Under the pieces are notes generated by a model, which did not search any database, was not told the DNA's origin, and was given only the letters and a program-made list of their open reading frames with translations. Source: a virus. From it: 31,198 nucleotides of DNA. The position numbers and the translations under genes are program-made. Shown one piece after another: positions 19,258 to 27,809 of this stretch; position 1 is the first letter of the stretch; each line of letters opens with the position of its first letter. The DNA lies in IMG/VR virus record IMGVR_UViG_3300005289_000075, positions 1-31,198 of that record; one strand, 5' to 3'.

Positions 19258-19508
19258 GCGTCATCGAGGACGGAAGTTACGTTGACCGGCTTTATTCGAT
19301 CGCTACGGGGTGGTTGGGCTGGGCGCCGGATGTTGCTTGGCGCACGCCGCTTCCTGAGTTGTTCATGGCACTTGATGCACGGCTCGAATGGTCGCAGATG
19401 ACCAATCCCTTCGGCAAAGGAAAGGCACAAGGGGTCAAGCCGAAACCCAGCGCCTCGGCTGTGGCCGACAAGCTGCGCCAGGCCCTCACTGGGCGTGCGC
19501 GGTCCTGA
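18928..19508 (+). CDS. Frameshift product gpGT-like: join(18928..19236, 19236..19508)
   Basis: The second frame has no good start of its own and lies at -1 to the gpG-like frame. Slipping at G GGA AAC joins 103 codons of the first frame to 90 of the second (193 residues). The added part, including DGVSVIEDGSYVDRLYSIAT and GWLGWAPDVAWRTPLPELFM, matches the T-type chaperone extension that binds tail tube subunits. A TTG at 19314 could start part of it but has no Shine-Dalgarno. The G/GT ratio is fixed by slipping. Confidence 0.82.
19230..19236 (+). promoter_or_regulatory. -1 ribosomal slippery site GGGAAAC
   Basis: In the zero frame the sequence is CCG GGA AAC GAT, so G GGA AAC is a perfect X XXY YYZ heptamer. 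A 7-bp stem can form between AAGCCGG (19241-19247) and CCGGCTT (19286-19292), starting 5 bases downstream, and a GACG/CGTC hairpin (19248-19262) lies inside. These may stimulate slipping. Confidence 0.85.
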
Positions 19509-19560
19509 ATGTATCTGCCTCTATGGTACATTCCTCGGCTCATCAAGGAGGCACCATCAC

Positions 19561-19872
19561 ATGAAGAGACTGTTTGTCCTGCTGGCCGCGTGCGTACTGG
19601 CAGCATGCACTACCTATGGTAAACCGGTTACCCAAGCGCAGTTGGATCAAATTAAGCAGGGCGTCACCACTAAAGAGGAACTGCTGAGCAGTTTCGGGCA
19701 GCCGCTTGCCACGACAAGAAACTCTGATGGCACTCAGGTCTTGTCCTGGGGCTACACGAAAGTCGGCTTTGCTGGTTCTAGCTACGAAAACCAAGGCTTG
19801 AGCGTTGTTCTTGATGCAGCGGGCAAGGTTGCTAGTTTCACCACCACTGATATGGCAAATCCCTACAAATAG
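19561..19872 (+). CDS. Lipoprotein with SmpA/BamE-like fold (moron)
   Basis: AAGGAGG lies 9 bases before ATG 19561; 103 residues. The N-terminus is a lipoprotein signal (KRLFVLLAACVLAACTT) with a lipobox LAAC at about Cys16. The mature part, TQAQLDQIKQGVTTKEELLS, then SFGQPLATTRNSDGTQVLSW, LSVVLDAAGKVASFTTTD, follows the SmpA/OmlA (BamE) pattern of small outer-membrane lipoproteins. It stands between the tail chaperone and tape measure genes, where a structural gene would break assembly order, and has its own terminator (19891-19915) and lower GC. It is probably made in the lysogen and could change the host surface, for example in superinfection exclusion. Its promoter is not clear. Confidence 0.82.
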   Translation: MKRLFVLLAACVLAACTTYGKPVTQAQLDQIKQGVTTKEELLSSFGQPLATTRNSDGTQVLSWGYTKVGFAGSSYENQGLSVVLDAAGKVASFTTTDMANPYK

Positions 19873-19890
19873 CCACGACAACTTTCAACG

Positions 19891-19915
19891 AGCCCGGCCA
19901 TGTGCCGGGCTTTTT
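19891..19915 (+). terminator. Terminator of the lipoprotein moron
   Basis: AGCCCGGC-CATGT-GCCGGGCT followed by TTTTT, 19 bases past the lipoprotein stop and 18 bases before the tape measure start. Late transcription must read through it. Confidence 0.88.
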
Positions 19916-19932
19916 CGTTTACGGAGACCGGA

Positions 19933-22900
19933 ATGGCCGACCAACAAGTCCAGGGGATGCTGGTCCAGATCGAGGCGACTACCGCCCAGTTGCGTCGTGA
20001 GTTGGCCAGTGCGGATCAGTTGGTCGCGCGGTCATCCCAGGCGATTGACCAGAGTCTGGCTAAGGTCGATTCAGCTTTTGATCGGGCAGGCGCAGCGGCG
20101 CAGCAAGCCGGCACTCTCATGCGCGGCGCGTTCGCGGCAGTGGCCGGTGCCGGTCTGATCGGCAGCATCATCCAGCAGGTTGATGCATACGGGCAAATGT
20201 CTGACCGGATGAAGGCTGCAGCTGGTAGCGCAAGTGGGTACCAGCTGGTTCAGGATCACCTGCTACAAACTGCGCAGGAAACCTACCGGCCTCTGGCAGA
20301 GGCCCAAGAGCTGTATATCCGCACTGCAGACGTTATGCGTAGCCTGGGCTTCAACACCCAGGAGACTTTGGATATCACCGACAGCTTCAGCTTTCTGCTG
20401 GTGACCAACGCTGCAGCTGCTGATAAAGCCGGGTCTGCGCTGGGTGCTTATTCGAAGGCGCTGCAGACAGGAAAGGTCGAGGCGGATGGCTGGGTGTCCA
20501 TTCAGGACGCCATGCCGACCATCGTCACTGCGATTGCCACCGCCACCGGCAAGAGTGCCGAGGAAATCCGAAAGCTCGGCGTGCAGGGCAAGCTGTCGCT
20601 CGAAGACATCAATACCGGTCTGCTGCGCACCGTGGAGGTCAACCGCAAGGCTGCGGCCGACATGTCCACCAGCGTGCAGGACGCGATGGTAAACATCAGC
20701 AACGCCATTCAGGCGTTCTTGGGCGGCATGGAGGAGCAGACCGGCATAGTCGCAGGCTTTGCAAGCGTGCTGATTGCGCTGGCTGACAACGTGGACCTTG
20801 TGGCCGTGGCCATGGGCGGCGTCGGTGCAGCTGCGCTGACTAACTACGTTGTGAAAACTGGGCTGGCCGTGCAGGCTGCGCGGGCTGACCGGGTCGCACG
20901 TGTTGCCCAGGCTGAGGCAACACTACAGGCGGCGATAGCAGATCAGCGGAAGGCTCAGACGGCCACCATTCTCGCTGAGCGAGAAGCGATTGCGGCGCGA
21001 GGTACCGCAGTTCAGACCCAAATGTCCATTCAGCTAGCGACCGCGCGGACAAAGGAGGCCGCAGCAACCACCGCAGTAGCAACCGCTCAGTCTGGCTTGA
21101 AGGCCGCTTCGGCCGGTCTCCTTGCAGGCCTGGGAGGCCCGATGGGGCTGGCAATCATCGCCGGCACCGCAGCGGCAAGCTTCCTCTTGCTTCGCGACAA
21201 CGCGGACCAGGCTGGGGTTAGTCTGGAGGACATGCAAAAGCCCGTATCCCAACTGCGGGAGGACTTCCAGAAGCTCAATCAGGACCAGCGCGAAGCTGGC
21301 TTGGTGAAATGGCAGCAGGAGCAGATCAACGCTACGGACAAGGTCAAGGATGCCTACGGAGAGCTTGCCCAGGCCATCCGCTCTGCAACAGTGACAGCAC
21401 CTGTTCGCGACTCGGGCGGCCAGTACAACAAGCAGCTGTCCGAGTACCAGGGGATCATCGATCGGCTGAACGAGGCTCGTTCCTCTGGTGCCGACCTTGC
21501 CCCGATCCTCAAGGAAGTGGGTAATCGCCTGCAGTTGCCGGCGGCTACGATGCAGGGCTGGATCACCCAAGCCGGCGCCGTCAGCGATGCTGATCAGCGC
21601 TCAGGCCTGATTGCCGAAACCTTGCGTGTCCTCACTGGGGTCACCAAGGAAAACACAGTCGCGACCGAAGCGAACAATGCTGCGAAGAGCGGCATGAGCA
21701 GCGCTGGCCAGACTTACCTGGAAACCCTGCAGAAACAGCTCGGCGGCCTGCAAGACAACAATGACGCGATCAAGATCGCCAACCGCTACATCGCCGAGAA
21801 TGCGGACCTCACCGAAACAGATCGCCAGGCCATCCTGTCGGCAGCTAACGCCATCGAGGCGCAGAAAAAGGCCAACGACAAGGCGAACAAGTCCAAGCGC
21901 GAGGGGGAATCAAAGTCTGAGCAGGCTGCCAAGAAGCAGCTGACGGATTTCAAGGCAGCGGAGGAAGGCTACAAGCGCCAGATTGAGCTGATCAACACCA
22001 CTGGTGACAAGCAGAAGAACGCCACGGAAGTCGCGAAACTCTCCTTCGAACTTCAGGAGGGCAAGCTCGGCAATCTGTCGAAAGCGCAGCAAAAGCGCCT
22101 GCTTGAGTTGGCCGCCGAGCTGGATACCCTGAACAAGATCAAGAAGGCCAATGAAGACGACCTGAAGCTTAGCGCTTTCAAGGCTGCGCAGCAGGCCGGC
22201 ACACAGTCGGCGGTAAATGGCTATGCCCAAGAACTGGCCGGAATCGGCCTGGGGGACAAGGCCCGCGACCGTATGCGGTCTGAGCTGGCATTGCGTCAGA
22301 AGCATGTCGAAGACATCCAATCCCTGAATGAGCAGCGGAACACCGGGCAGATTGAGCCGGAGTTGTATGCGAGCGAAACACAGGTCCTCCAGGAGGAGCT
22401 CGACAATAGGCTGCAAGCTCAACAGAACTACTACGCGGCGATTGACGAGCAACAGTCCAACTGGATGAACGGCGTTCGTGAAGCATGGGCGAACTTTGCC
22501 GACGAGGCACAGAACTACTCGGCTCAAGCTGCAGATCTGACTAACAGCGCGTTAGGCAGTGCTCGCGGCGAGCTCAGCACTTTCATGACGGACGTTGCTA
22601 CTGGTGCAGAGGACGCTGGAGATGCGTTGAACAGTATGCTCGGAGGGTTTGCAGAGTCCGTTCTCAACGCGCTGGCTGATATGGCTGCTCAGTGGCTGAT
22701 TTACCAGGGGGTTCAGTTGCTTGTCGGCAAAACTACGCAGGCAAGCTCAGCAGGCATGCTAGCTGCGAATGCTCAGGCCACCGCACTTCAAGCTGGTCTT
22801 GCTGCGTTCGCTTCAACTGCGGCAATTCCTATTGTTGGTCCGGCCTTGGCACCTGCTGCCATGGCTAGTGCATTGACTGTAGCGACGCCACTGGCATCCG

Positions 22901-23325
22901 CCGTTGGCATGACGGCCATGGCCGGTGTCGGCTTCAAGGATGGTGGCTATACGGGGCATGGCCGCAAGGATGAGGTAGCTGGACCGGTGCACCGGGGTGA
23001 GTACGTTTTCGACGCCGAGGCCACTGCGCGTATCGGCGTCGGCACACTGGAGGCCATCAGTGACGGTCGCGCTGCCTTTGTCGGAGGTCCTGGCAGCTCG
23101 GCGCCGGTCGCTGCTGACCCGGTGGCTTCGCCAGGGATAGCTCCGGCCCAGCCGACACCCCAGGTGAATCTGTATGAGGATGCCAGCCGGGCAGGGCAAG
23201 TGCAGATGTCCACCGGGCCTGATGGTCGCCAGATCATTGATCTGTGCGTGGCGAACATCCGACAGGGCGGTGCGCTGGCCAAAGCCTACGAACAACACTA
23301 TGGAGCGAGAAGGGTGGGGCGATGA
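19933..23325 (+). CDS. Tail tape measure protein
   Basis: ATG 19933 (CGGAG 6 bases upstream) gives 1130 residues; an in-frame ATG at 19900 lies inside the terminator hairpin. The N-terminus (VQGMLVQIEATTAQLRRELA) and the region up to about residue 250 match the tape measure N-terminal domain (TIGR02675 type: AAAGSASGYQLVQDHLLQTA, ADKAGSALGAYSKAL). Long Ala/Gln/Lys coiled-coil stretches follow, with hydrophobic segments at about 395-418 and 955-1003. The C-terminus has GFKDGGYTGHGRKDEVAGPV and HRGEYVF, a standard ending. Its length sets tail length (roughly 1.5 angstrom per residue in the family), and it enters the cell with DNA. The stop overlaps the next gene (ATGA). Confidence 0.93.
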   Translation: MADQQVQGMLVQIEATTAQLRRELASADQLVARSSQAIDQSLAKVDSAFDRAGAAAQQAGTLMRGAFAAVAGAGLIGSIIQQVDAYGQMSDRMKAAAGSASGYQLVQDHLLQTAQETYRPLAEAQELYIRTADVMRSLGFNTQETLDITDSFSFLLVTNAAAADKAGSALGAYSKALQTGKVEADGWVSIQDAMPTIVTAIATATGKSAEEIRKLGVQGKLSLEDINTGLLRTVEVNRKAAADMSTSVQDAMVNISNAIQAFLGGMEEQTGIVAGFASVLIALADNVDLVAVAMGGVGAAALTNYVVKTGLAVQAARADRVARVAQAEATLQAAIADQRKAQTATILAEREAIAARGTAVQTQMSIQLATARTKEAAATTAVATAQSGLKAASAGLLAGLGGPMGLAIIAGTAAASFLLLRDNADQAGVSLEDMQKPVSQLREDFQKLNQDQREAGLVKWQQEQINATDKVKDAYGELAQAIRSATVTAPVRDSGGQYNKQLSEYQGIIDRLNEARSSGADLAPILKEVGNRLQLPAATMQGWITQAGAVSDADQRSGLIAETLRVLTGVTKENTVATEANNAAKSGMSSAGQTYLETLQKQLGGLQDNNDAIKIANRYIAENADLTETDRQAILSAANAIEAQKKANDKANKSKREGESKSEQAAKKQLTDFKAAEEGYKRQIELINTTGDKQKNATEVAKLSFELQEGKLGNLSKAQQKRLLELAAELDTLNKIKKANEDDLKLSAFKAAQQAGTQSAVNGYAQELAGIGLGDKARDRMRSELALRQKHVEDIQSLNEQRNTGQIEPELYASETQVLQEELDNRLQAQQNYYAAIDEQQSNWMNGVREAWANFADEAQNYSAQAADLTNSALGSARGELSTFMTDVATGAEDAGDALNSMLGGFAESVLNALADMAAQWLIYQGVQLLVGKTTQASSAGMLAANAQATALQAGLAAFASTAAIPIVGPALAPAAMASALTVATPLASAVGMTAMAGVGFKDGGYTGHGRKDEVAGPVHRGEYVFDAEATARIGVGTLEAISDGRAAFVGGPGSSAPVAADPVASPGIAPAQPTPQVNLYEDASRAGQVQMSTGPDGRQIIDLCVANIRQGGALAKAYEQHYGARRVGR

Positions 23326-23807
23326 CCGCAATTGCAACGCTGTACGCCTCTGGCGGCAAGGCGTGGATCATTCCAACCATTGAGCTTCGCTGCGCCTCCT
23401 GGCCTGGTCCCGTGTACATCTGCTCGGCGTTTGAAGATCTAGTGGCCACGACCGAGGAGGGCGTTCTAGCGACGTTCACGGCGACCGCCTTCGATGCCGC
23501 GCTGCCCAAACGCGATAACAGCGGTAACCAATCGCTGACCTTCGCTATCGACAACGTGACTGGCGTGGCTCAGCAACTGATCGATAAAGCGCTGGATGCC
23601 AGGGAGAAGATCACCATGATCTTCCGCATTTTCCTGTCTTCCGACTTGTCCGCACCGGCGGAAAAGCCATACCGCATGAACGTACTGAGCGGTTTCATGG
23701 AAGGGGCCAGCGTGCAGCTGCAGGCCGGCTACTTCGACTTCGTCAACCTCGCCTGGCCAAGACGCAAGTACACCTTAGATTTCGTTCCCTGCCTTAGGTA
23801 CACCTGA
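23322..23807 (+). CDS. Tail tip protein, DUF1833-like
   Basis: ATG 23322 overlaps the tape measure stop; 161 residues. [20 protein letters not shown], then [52 protein letters not shown] and [20 protein letters not shown] fit DUF1833, found just after the tape measure gene in many Pseudomonas phages. It should be part of the distal tail, in the place of lambda M/L. Next gene begins at the last base of its stop. Confidence 0.85.
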   Translation: MTAIATLYASGGKAWIIPTIELRCASWPGPVYICSAFEDLVATTEEGVLATFTATAFDAALPKRDNSGNQSLTFAIDNVTGVAQQLIDKALDAREKITMIFRIFLSSDLSAPAEKPYRMNVLSGFMEGASVQLQAGYFDFVNLAWPRRKYTLDFVPCLRYT

Positions 23808-24208
23808 TGTTCGATCAATATCTCACCGCCACCTATGAAGATGGCGGGCGCGGCCCTGCGCGCTTCGATTGCTGGGGAATGACCCGGTTGGTGCGCCACC
23901 AGGTATACGGCCTGCCGTTGTTGCCGAGCTGGGGGTACGTGCGCAACACCATGCCTAAGGAGTTCACTCGGGCTGTAAACCTTGAGGCATCTGCGATGGA
24001 GCGCTGCGGGCCGGAGGTAGGAGCTATTGCCTGCGTGTGGAGGGGCGACATCTGCATTCATGTTGCGCTGATCGTCGAGGTGGAGGGCCGGTTGCACGGC
24101 CTAGAGATGAAGCCCAGCGGGGCAACCATAAAGCCGCTTCGGCGTTTTCAAGACCAGTATCTGAAAGTGAGCTACCACCGTGATCGAATTCTACCCGAGC
24201 AAGCTTGA
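23807..24208 (+). CDS. NlpC/P60-type tail peptidase
   Basis: ATG 23807 shares a base with the previous stop; 133 residues. It has the active-site Cys22 in [12 protein letters not shown], and His85 in [12 protein letters not shown], as in NlpC/P60 (C40) enzymes such as lambda gpK. A region of about 40 residues between them ([12 protein letters not shown]) is short. It likely cuts peptidoglycan cross-links during DNA entry or processes tail proteins. It overlaps the TipJ-like gene by 29 bases. Confidence 0.83.
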   Translation: MFDQYLTATYEDGGRGPARFDCWGMTRLVRHQVYGLPLLPSWGYVRNTMPKEFTRAVNLEASAMERCGPEVGAIACVWRGDICIHVALIVEVEGRLHGLEMKPSGATIKPLRRFQDQYLKVSYHRDRILPEQA

Positions 24209-27200
24209 GGGATCTCCACTGGAGCGCCACAAGACCGATCAGGTTATGACTATTGAAGGGTGGCTGTTCCAGAACATTCCAGGCTATACGCCGCGTCAGT
24301 CGCCGCCTATCAGCGTCGAGCTGAACGGTGTGTTCATCAATCCCGAGCGTTGGGCGAAGACCGACTTTTCACCCCAAGATACCGTTCGCATTTATCCAGA
24401 GCCGAAGGGAACCGGGCTGGAGGTCGCGTTGTGGGCTGTGGTTGCCGCGGTGGTTGCCGTCGGCGTGGTGATGATGACCCAAAGGCCGTTGTCCACTCCG
24501 CGCAATCAGGGTCGGTCGGGGCAGAATCTGAACCTGGCCAAGACCACGGGTAACCAGGTCAAAGTGGGTGACGTTATACGCGAGGTTGCAGGCAGGACTC
24601 GCATCTTTCCGGACTATCTGGTCCCACCTCGGCATCACTTCGTCAACGAGACGGAACAGTGGGTTGAGCTATTGCTGTGCGTTGGCATCGGAGAGTTCGA
24701 GATAAATCCCACGGACGTCAAGATCGGCGACACCACGCTCGCTTCGCTCGGCAGCACTGCGCGATACAAGGTATACGGACCAGGTGAGTCACTGGCCGAC
24801 GAGTCAGCCCGGTTGTGGTGGCATAACTCGACCGAAGTCGGTGCGACAAACACCGGATCTGGCGGCCTTACCCTCACCAACACCACCCAAGTTGCACAGC
24901 AGTTCAGCGGCAATGCTCTGCTGGCTGCCGATCTGGTGTTGAGCGTTCCAGACGGAGCGGGCTGGTTCCCGTTTGGCTGGGATAGCGGCATGATAGCGCG
25001 CGTTGAGTTGCCATATCCGTATACCTTCACTGCCCCGATTGATGGCGGCGCGACCATTGTCAGCGGTCCGTATCTGCCCATGCTTCAGGCGCTCATCGGC
25101 ATGCGGATCGAGATCGCTGGCGCCAATGCTGGCAACTATGTTGTTGCGAGCTATGAGCCTGAGGTGCCCGGTACCCCGGCCGTGCCTGGTAGCGCGTCAA
25201 TGGTCACCGGAAGCGCGGCGCCTGCTCGTTTCAACTTCGATGTGGTGTCGCTGAGCTTCACTGTATCGCGAGGAGCGAGCAGCTTTCCGGTATCTCTGAA
25301 TACGAACGTTACAAACCTTGCAGGCCTCGTTTCGGCGGTGAGTGCGTCACTGTCCGGTACCGGTCTGGTTGCATACGCTTCCTCCGGGAGGCTGCGCATT
25401 GCAGAGCAGGCCGCGCCATTCACCGGCTCGCCGTTGTCTATCACTGGTTCTGTCACTGACATCCTCGGTTCAAGCCCTGCGTTCGTGACGGGCTTTAAGA
25501 CAGAGGCGGCCACGGATGGGCAGTACGCCCGCATGACCATGGCTTACGACGGTGGCGCTCCGGCGGTGGGGCTGCAGCCAGGATTGCTGCTGGCCACGAT
25601 TGGCTATAGGGGGCTGCGGTACCGGATAACGGAAGTCTCCGATGACTCAGTGGAGGATGACAGCGCCACCCCAGAGGACGAGAGTCACGGGCCGTCGGCG
25701 ATTACGGTCGTTCGATTGACTGATACAGGTGCAGTGGACGATGACTGGTTGGGCTTCGACGCCATGCAAACCAGCGATGTATCGGTTGTGCTGGACTCTT
25801 CCACAACTGAAGGCGACTGGGCCGGATCGTTCGCAGTCTGCCCGGAGAATGAGGTTGTCCGTCGCGTTGAATTGGACTTCTTCTTTCCCGCTGGCCTGAT
25901 TGCCTACTCGAAGAAAGGGCGGCAGGTTGAAGTAACCGTCAAGGTCGAGGCCCAGTATCGTGACATAAACACCGCCGGGAACTGGACAAGCGTTTTTTGG
26001 ACGTTCAAGGCGGCTCGTCGAGATCAGATCGCATTCACCCGGGCCATCAACTTTCCTACCTACATGAGGGGGGAAATGAGGGTTCGCCGAATCGGCGAGG
26101 AGTCGTCGGACAGCAATCAGCAAGACCGTGTGCAGTGGTATGGGCTCAGGGCACGCATTGATAAAGCCCCGCTGCGTTATGAGGGAGTCACCACGATCGC
26201 GGTGTATGCGCGCGGCGGCACTAAACTTTCGGCTCAGTCCGAGAGCCAGGTGTCGCTGATAGCCACCCGCAAGCTCCCTGTCTTGGTCAATGGCGCCTGG
26301 TCGGAGCCAACGGCTACCCGCGATATCGCGCCGTGGGCGTCTTATGTTTCGAAGTCGGTTGGGGCGACAGATGATGACGTAGATATCGAAGAGTTCGTGC
26401 GGTATGGCGCCATTTGGCACAGCCGCGGGGACTACTTCGACTTTTCAGTGGAGGAGGCGGGCACGGTCAAGGAAGCGCTCAACGATGCTCTCAAAGCTGG
26501 ATTTGCAGAGTTTACGCTTGAACGAGGCCGGATTACTCCGGTGCGTGATGAGCCGCGCAGCCAGATCAAGAACATGTACACGCCGCAGAACATGAACGGA
26601 TCCCTCAAGCGCTCATTCACCCTGCCTGCGCCTGACGATTTTGACGGTGTTTCCATCAAGTACCGGGACCAGAGGACCTGGGCTGAAGAAACGGTGAGGT
26701 GCAGGCTTCCAGGTGACGCCTTTCAGACGGTCAAGGAAATCACACTCGATGGGGTCACAGATCGCGACCGTGCTTGGCGCTACGGCATGCGTCAGCGTCG
26801 AGCCCAGGTCTATCAGAACAAAAGCTATAGCTGGGGTACTGAGCTCTCCGCGCTGAACAGCGGTTATCTCAACTATGACGCGGTGGCCGATGACATTCCT
26901 GGCTATGCGCAGTCATCAATCATGACGGGCTTCTCCGCAGGAGAGGGGCCGGTAGTGATCGAAAGCAGCGAGGCTTTTGTTTGGAGCGAAGGGCAGACAC
27001 ATGTTCTTGCAGTGCGCCGGCCAGACGGTTCGATCAGCGGTCCGTGGGCTGCGTATCGAATAGATGACTACCGCATCGCGATCCAATCTATCGACTTTGT
27101 GCCGGATCTTTCCCAGCAGATTGAGCCGCCTCACCTGCTGTTCGGGATTTCGACACGGTGGTGCTACCCGGTTCTGGTGACCTCAATAGAGCCAGGTGAT

Positions 27201-27281
27201 TACTCGGCGGAAATAGAGGCCATCAACTACGACGTTCGCGTCTACGCAGACGATGACAATTTTGCTCCCGAGGATGCTTGA
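24180..27281 (+). CDS. Host specificity / tail-tip protein (gpJ, TipJ-like)
   Basis: GTG 24180 gives 1033 residues; the overlap with the upstream gene suggests coupled translation. Residues 1-80 look like the gpI-like N-terminal fusion ([20 protein letters not shown], then [15 protein letters not shown]). Residues 81-100 are a hydrophobic segment ([16 protein letters not shown]). The core after 120 has [20 protein letters not shown] and [20 protein letters not shown], then DTTLASLG, typical of TipJ. A segment at about 330-442 seems inserted (Ala/Ser/Val-rich, hook-like). The later part includes [20 protein letters not shown] and [20 protein letters not shown]. It forms the central tail tip and touches the host receptor. 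Confidence 0.9.
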   Translation: MIEFYPSKLEGSPLERHKTDQVMTIEGWLFQNIPGYTPRQSPPISVELNGVFINPERWAKTDFSPQDTVRIYPEPKGTGLEVALWAVVAAVVAVGVVMMTQRPLSTPRNQGRSGQNLNLAKTTGNQVKVGDVIREVAGRTRIFPDYLVPPRHHFVNETEQWVELLLCVGIGEFEINPTDVKIGDTTLASLGSTARYKVYGPGESLADESARLWWHNSTEVGATNTGSGGLTLTNTTQVAQQFSGNALLAADLVLSVPDGAGWFPFGWDSGMIARVELPYPYTFTAPIDGGATIVSGPYLPMLQALIGMRIEIAGANAGNYVVASYEPEVPGTPAVPGSASMVTGSAAPARFNFDVVSLSFTVSRGASSFPVSLNTNVTNLAGLVSAVSASLSGTGLVAYASSGRLRIAEQAAPFTGSPLSITGSVTDILGSSPAFVTGFKTEAATDGQYARMTMAYDGGAPAVGLQPGLLLATIGYRGLRYRITEVSDDSVEDDSATPEDESHGPSAITVVRLTDTGAVDDDWLGFDAMQTSDVSVVLDSSTTEGDWAGSFAVCPENEVVRRVELDFFFPAGLIAYSKKGRQVEVTVKVEAQYRDINTAGNWTSVFWTFKAARRDQIAFTRAINFPTYMRGEMRVRRIGEESSDSNQQDRVQWYGLRARIDKAPLRYEGVTTIAVYARGGTKLSAQSESQVSLIATRKLPVLVNGAWSEPTATRDIAPWASYVSKSVGATDDDVDIEEFVRYGAIWHSRGDYFDFSVEEAGTVKEALNDALKAGFAEFTLERGRITPVRDEPRSQIKNMYTPQNMNGSLKRSFTLPAPDDFDGVSIKYRDQRTWAEETVRCRLPGDAFQTVKEITLDGVTDRDRAWRYGMRQRRAQVYQNKSYSWGTELSALNSGYLNYDAVADDIPGYAQSSIMTGFSAGEGPVVIESSEAFVWSEGQTHVLAVRRPDGSISGPWAAYRIDDYRIAIQSIDFVPDLSQQIEPPHLLFGISTRWCYPVLVTSIEPGDYSAEIEAINYDVRVYADDDNFAPEDA

Positions 27282-27283
27282 GG

Positions 27284-27766
27284 ATGCTGTTACTTCCTGG
27301 TGGTCTTCCGTTGCCAGTTGCTGACGGCTACGGCTTCAAGCCAGTCAGCCCAATAGTTCGAACAACGATGGCGAGTGGCAGGGCAATGCAGCGTCGCCGG
27401 TTTGGCAGCGTTCCAACCATCCTGCGAGTAAGTTGGATCTTGTCGACCGAGGAAGCAAAGTTGTTTGAGGGGTGGTGTAAATGGGAGATCGGCTGGGCAG
27501 ACTGGTTTCTTTGTCCCATCAGAACACCTTTAGGGCTTAAGCCGACCCGCTCCAGATTCATCGATATCTACGAAGGCCCAGAGTTTGTCAGTGACGATCT
27601 GTGGCGATACACGGCCTCCTTGGAGCTGTTTGAGTTGCCCATTGTCGATGAGGCTGCTTTCGCAGAGTTGCTCCTTGGGATGCCTTTGCCGGTCATGAAC
27701 GAAGCTCTAACTGCCGAGCTTATGCGTTGGTACACCAAGTCTTGGCCTGGAGCCCAGATCAATTGA
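27284..27766 (+). CDS. Conserved tail-region protein of unknown function (160 aa)
   Basis: I prefer ATG 27284 (GAGGATGCTTGAGG upstream) over the in-frame TTG at 27278. The start MLLLPGGLPLPVADGYGFKP, then RQ-type RRRFGSVPTILRVSWILSTE, then EAKLFEGWCKWEIGWADWFL and DLWRYTASLELFELP correspond to a protein found after the J gene in many Pseudomonas siphophages. It is not a fibre by composition; a role as tail-tip or fibre accessory is inferred. A strong terminator follows. Confidence 0.8.
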   Translation: MLLLPGGLPLPVADGYGFKPVSPIVRTTMASGRAMQRRRFGSVPTILRVSWILSTEEAKLFEGWCKWEIGWADWFLCPIRTPLGLKPTRSRFIDIYEGPEFVSDDLWRYTASLELFELPIVDEAAFAELLLGMPLPVMNEALTAELMRWYTKSWPGAQIN

Positions 27767-27773
27767 ATGCTCG

Positions 27774-27795
27774 CCCGCTCATGCGGGTTTTTTTT
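27774..27795 (+). terminator. Intrinsic terminator before the tail fibre gene
   Basis: CCCGC-TCAT-GCGGG followed by eight T, 8 bases past the stop of the previous gene. Confidence 0.9.
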
Positions 27796-27809
27796 CGCCT
27801 GGAGTTTCT

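Noticed and set aside
19433-19560. Promoter for the lipoprotein moron
   Set aside because: TATGGT at 19522-19527 could be a -10, but no matching -35 lies at 16-18 bases upstream. Not called.
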